64,000 nucleotides of DNA from Thalassotalea_F euphylliae (GTDB lineage Bacteria; Pseudomonadota; Gammaproteobacteria; Enterobacterales; Alteromonadaceae). Location: positions 248,001 through 312,000 of the forward strand of contig NZ_JBHUIB010000003.1 of assembly GCF_042682785.1 (NCBI RefSeq). Reading direction: 5' to 3'. The first letter of the stretch is position 1, and every line of letters starts with the position of its first letter. Shown here piece after piece: positions 61,478 to 64,000 of this stretch. The notes beneath the pieces are model-generated. The model worked only from the letters and a program-made list of their open reading frames with translations, searched no databases and was not told the DNA's origin. The position numbers were made by a program, and so were the translations under genes.

Positions 61478-61510
61478 TTGTTCTAGATCAAATAATTCGA
61501 TATAAATCGA
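61478..61510 (-). promoter_or_regulatory. FNR-like box and inverted repeat of the transporter-aguA promoter
   Basis: TTGTTCTAGATCAA (61478-61491) differs from the FNR consensus by one base. On the minus strand a -10-like CATAAA (61451-61456) gives a start near 61444, so the box centre is at about -41, the class II distance. TCGAT-ATAA-ATCGA (61497-61510) is a second inverted repeat just upstream. Confidence 0.62.
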
Positions 61511-61684
61511 TAAAAATTGATTTTGACTCGCCTGTGTAAAAATTAATTAAAAGCTAATAGCTATCTTTTGAATCTTGTGTTTACGTGCTACTAAATGCTT
61601 TATATGGTTGTGATATAAAGTTTATTGTGTGGTTTCTAGTGTTTTATGGATTGGTTTTTTGGCATGTAAAACTTGAAAATAACC

Positions 61685-61753
61685 GATTTATATCCGGATA
61701 AATATCGAAATATGATCTAGATCAAAGTTCTTTTTTAGATACGGGTCTATCAT
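61685..61753 (+). promoter_or_regulatory. palindrome, FNR-like box and -10 of the ptc-arcC promoter
   Basis: A 22-base near-perfect palindrome centred on TATCCGGATA (61685-61706) is followed by ATGATCTAGATCAA (61712-61725, one mismatch to FNR) and -10 TATCAT (61748-61753). The predicted start near 61760 puts the FNR centre at -41.5. The palindrome suits a TetR or LysR regulator. Of the 545-base gap 61330-61874, the middle (about 61511-61684) is AT-rich and shows nothing clear. Confidence 0.62.
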
Positions 61754-61874
61754 GCGTCTCGAATTCGGAAGCAGAGATTGATTGACGAAATCGTTTTTAT
61801 TTTTTGAACGCTTGTAAGCCCGTATCTGGATTGAGGGCTGTGACAAGCAAACACTCAATTTAGGAGTACACATT

Positions 61875-62921
61875 ATGAAATTACCATCATCAACAGCGAC
61901 AAACTTAAACAAATCAGGTCTACGTCATTTCCTTAAGACTCAAGATTTCACTCGTGCAGAGTTAACGGAAATTCTCGATTTAATGAAGATGTTAAAAGAT
62001 GCACGTCGCGTAAATGCGGTTCCACCATTATTTGCAGGTAAAACCGTAGGTATGATTTTCGAGCAGCCTTCAACACGTACACGTGTCTCTTTTGAAGCAG
62101 CGGCAACCATATTAGGCGGACACGCACAGTTCTTATCACCAAATGATATTCACTTAGGCTCTAAAGAAAGCCTGGAAGATACAGGTCGTGTGCTTTCACG
62201 CATGGTCGATGTCATCATGGCACGCGTTGACGTACATGAAACAGTTGCAGGCTTAGCGAAAGAGGCAAGTGTGCCAGTAATCAACGGCTTATGTGACTGG
62301 TTACACCCAACGCAAATGATGGCAGACATCTTCACTATGCAAGAGCACTTGCCAGAAGGGAAACAGCTAGACGACTTAAAAGTAGCCTTTATTGGTGACG
62401 CAACCAATGTATCAAATGAACTGGCAATGATTTGCACCAAGTTCGGTATGGAATACGCCCACGTAGGTCCTAAGAAATACCATATGACAGAAGAAATCGT
62501 CGGTATGGTGGAAGATAACTGTAAAGAATATGGCGGCTCATTTGTGATGACAGACGACATCAATGCAGTGAAAGGTTTCGACATATTAGTGGCAGACAGC
62601 TTCTACTGGTTTGGTCAAGAAGACGAGAAAGAAGAGCGCTTGGCAACCTTTATGCCTGAGTACATTGTCGACCAACGCCTGATGGACATAGCAGGCCCAC
62701 AAGCGATGTTCATGCATTGTTTGCCAGCAAATGACAAGCGTGAAACTACTCGTGAAGTGATGGACGGCGATAGCTCACTTATCTTCGACGAAGCGGAAAA
62801 CCGCTTAACGGCACAAATGGCGCTACTTGTGTACTTCACACATCAGCACACTAAGCCAGCTTCAGAAGATGTGGCAGCTAGTCACAAAGCGAAAATAGAT
62901 GACTTCCTAAATGCCTTATAG
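61875..62921 (+). CDS. ptcA: putrescine carbamoyltransferase
   Basis: Catalyses phosphorolysis of N-carbamoylputrescine to putrescine and carbamoyl phosphate. The 348 residues carry the carbamoyl-phosphate motif STRTRVSFE (about 60-68), HPTQ, MHCLPA and the C-terminal helical tail typical of PTC. In place of the ornithine-binding SMG loop of ornithine carbamoyltransferases it has DSFYWFGQEDEKEERLATFMPEY, matching the YGLY region of Enterococcus PTC. Its neighbours aguA and arcC support PTC over ornithine carbamoyltransferase. TAGGAG precedes the ATG. Confidence 0.9.
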   Translation: MKLPSSTATNLNKSGLRHFLKTQDFTRAELTEILDLMKMLKDARRVNAVPPLFAGKTVGMIFEQPSTRTRVSFEAAATILGGHAQFLSPNDIHLGSKESLEDTGRVLSRMVDVIMARVDVHETVAGLAKEASVPVINGLCDWLHPTQMMADIFTMQEHLPEGKQLDDLKVAFIGDATNVSNELAMICTKFGMEYAHVGPKKYHMTEEIVGMVEDNCKEYGGSFVMTDDINAVKGFDILVADSFYWFGQEDEKEERLATFMPEYIVDQRLMDIAGPQAMFMHCLPANDKRETTREVMDGDSSLIFDEAENRLTAQMALLVYFTHQHTKPASEDVAASHKAKIDDFLNAL

Positions 62922-62933
62922 GCATCACGTATA

Positions 62934-62959
62934 GCCAAGTACTCTGCTGAGTACTTGGC
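62934..62959 (+). repeat. intercistronic hairpin between ptc and arcC
   Basis: GCCAAGTACTC-TGCT-GAGTACTTGGC, eleven perfect pairs, 13 bases after the ptc stop. No T-run follows, so it more likely stabilises or sets the relative amount of the upstream mRNA than ends it. Confidence 0.65.
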
Positions 62960-62991
62960 GTCATTATCTTATTCAAATTTAGGAGCTTATT

Positions 62992-63921
62992 ATGAGAATC
63001 GTTGTTGCTCTAGGCGGAAATGCTTTATTAAAGCGTGGCGAACCAATGACCGCCGAAAATCAATTGAAGAATGTAAAAATTGCGGCAAGTACATTAGCGG
63101 AACTGGCAAAAGAACATGAATTGGTCATTGCGCATGGTAATGGCCCACAAGTTGGGTTGCTGGCTTTACAAGCGGCAAATTATGGCAGCGTAGAACCTTA
63201 CCCATTAGATGTGTTGGGTGCTGAAAGCGTCGGTCAAATTGGCTACATGATTGAACAGCAAATGGGGAATATTCTCCCGTTCAGTCAAAAGTTTGCGACC
63301 TTATTAACGCAAGTAGAAGTCGATAAAGACGATCCTGCGTTTAATGAACCAACCAAATTTATTGGCCCTGTTTACTCAAAAGAGCAGGCCGCCAAAATTC
63401 AAGAAACACGTGATTTTACGTTTAAGGCTGATGGCGAGTATTACCGCCGCGTAGTGCCTTCGCCGTTGCCAAAGCGTATCTTCGAAATCGAAGTGATTGA
63501 AATGCTAATTAAGGCTGGCGTTATTGTCACCTGCGCTGGCGGTGGTGGTATTCCTACTATGTACCAAGAAGATGGCTCGCTTATAGGTGTTGAGGCGGTT
63601 ATTGATAAAGACCGCACCGCGTCATTACTTGCTCAAGAAATTAAAGCAGACGCCTTACTGGTACTAACAGACGTTGACTCTGTCTATGTTGAGTGGGGAA
63701 CGGCTAACCAAAAAGCGATTCGCTCAGCATCGCCAGACACGTTAGGAAAGCTAGATTTTCCTGATGGTTCAATGGGACCAAAAGTGGAAGCTGCGATGGA
63801 GTTTGCCAATGCAACTGGCGGAAGGGCGTGTATTGGTTCACTCGATAACGCGGTGGCTATGTTGTCAGGTAAAGCAGGCACAACCGTGTCTACCGAAGTT
63901 TCTCAAATTACTTACGAGTAA
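62992..63921 (+). CDS. arcC: carbamate kinase
   Basis: Makes ATP from carbamoyl phosphate and ADP, the energy-yielding last step of agmatine breakdown. The 309 residues begin MRIVVALGGNALLKRGEPMTAENQ and contain VIAHGNGPQVGLLALQ, AGGGGIPT and DKDRTASLLAQEIKADALLVLTDV, all typical of the amino acid kinase fold. TTAGGAG precedes the ATG. It follows ptc in one unit with an intervening hairpin. It could also serve an arginine deiminase route, but no arginine genes are here. Confidence 0.95.
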   Translation: MRIVVALGGNALLKRGEPMTAENQLKNVKIAASTLAELAKEHELVIAHGNGPQVGLLALQAANYGSVEPYPLDVLGAESVGQIGYMIEQQMGNILPFSQKFATLLTQVEVDKDDPAFNEPTKFIGPVYSKEQAAKIQETRDFTFKADGEYYRRVVPSPLPKRIFEIEVIEMLIKAGVIVTCAGGGGIPTMYQEDGSLIGVEAVIDKDRTASLLAQEIKADALLVLTDVDSVYVEWGTANQKAIRSASPDTLGKLDFPDGSMGPKVEAAMEFANATGGRACIGSLDNAVAMLSGKAGTTVSTEVSQITYE

Positions 63922-63931
63922 ATAAATCATT

Positions 63932-63958
63932 AACTCGCTGGCGCTGAGCTGGCGAGTT
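63932..63958 (+). terminator. weak terminator-like hairpin after arcC
   Basis: AACTCGC (63932-63938) pairs with GCGAGTT (63952-63958) around a GC-rich loop; only TTT follows and the next gene starts nine bases on, so read-through is likely. Confidence 0.4.
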
Positions 63959-63966
63959 TGGAGTAT

Positions 63967-64000
63967 ATGATGAATAAATTATTAACACTTATTGCAGCGT
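63967..64000 (+). CDS. start of an exported protein, cut by the window edge
   Basis: GGAG (63960-63963) is followed by ATG at 63967 (or the next codon, 63970) and codons for MMNKLLTLIAA, which looks like the front of a signal peptide. Only 11 codons are visible, so the product cannot be named. It is the next gene downstream of arcC and may belong to the same unit. Confidence 0.5.
   Translation, partial: MMNKLLTLIAA

Noticed and set aside
61875..62921. Ornithine carbamoyltransferase
   Set aside because: The ornithine-binding SMG loop is missing, the YxxF-type region fits putrescine carbamoyltransferase, and neighbours are agmatine deiminase and carbamate kinase.

Overview
The window looks like chromosomal DNA of an AT-rich marine gammaproteobacterium of the order Alteromonadales, probably near Colwellia/Thalassotalea. 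The evidence is the gene order tig-clpP-clpX-lon-hupB-ppiD, the psp/sap/ycjXF/tyrR block, a large TonB-dependent receptor with a TonB2-type energiser, and the SRP RNA and dnaX-ybaB context. This is inference from gene content. I see no insertion sequence, prophage or CRISPR array.

Layout: (1) 1-410, tRNA genes Pro-Arg-His-Pro. (2) 556-9340, protein quality control: tig behind a structured leader RNA, clpP, clpX, lon behind a sigma32-type promoter, hupB, ppiD. (3) 9419-15810, minus strand, pspF-sapA-sapB-sapC-sapD-sapF with overlapping genes, divergent from pspABC-ycjX-ycjF (16004-19939). (4) 20094-24760, aromatic amino acid catabolism: phhA-phhB, tyrR behind a perfect TyrR box, fahA-maiA; kynA lies further on at 27752. 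(5) 24932-30297, a DUF3014 protein, an acyltransferase, the SRP RNA, a PilZ protein facing a ComFB-like protein, priC and a TSUP permease. (6) 30916-41084, a TonB-dependent receptor followed by an unusual set: TPR/2OG oxygenase, methyltransferase, Asp/Asn beta-hydroxylase-like protein, TPR-sulfotransferase and two tandem Ofd1-like hydroxylases. (7) 41494-46447, a complete TonB2-type operon. (8) 46511-48766, dusC, an HvfA-like Cys-repeat peptide, and an FNR-box-led micropeptide plus stand-alone receiver. (9) 48822-53654, apt, dnaX with a full set of -1 frameshift signals, ybaB, M17 aminopeptidase. (10) 53728-56643, a PD40 protein, a degenerate MBL protein and a divergent LysR regulator. (11) 56640-63921, an agmatine deiminase locus: tetR, two APC transporters, aguA and, divergently, putrescine carbamoyltransferase and carbamate kinase. 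The window ends in the first codons of an exported protein.

How genes work together: the agmatine locus encodes the phosphorolytic route agmatine -> N-carbamoylputrescine -> putrescine + carbamoyl phosphate -> ATP. Both divergent promoters carry near-consensus FNR boxes at class II distance, which suggests anaerobic or low-oxygen induction. The PhhAB/TyrR/FahA/MaiA set forms part of phenylalanine-tyrosine catabolism. The most unusual parts are the oxygenase/sulfotransferase/methyltransferase island beside the TonB receptor and TonB2 operon, and the orphan HvfA-like precursor with seven EGKCG motifs but no maturation enzymes in the window.
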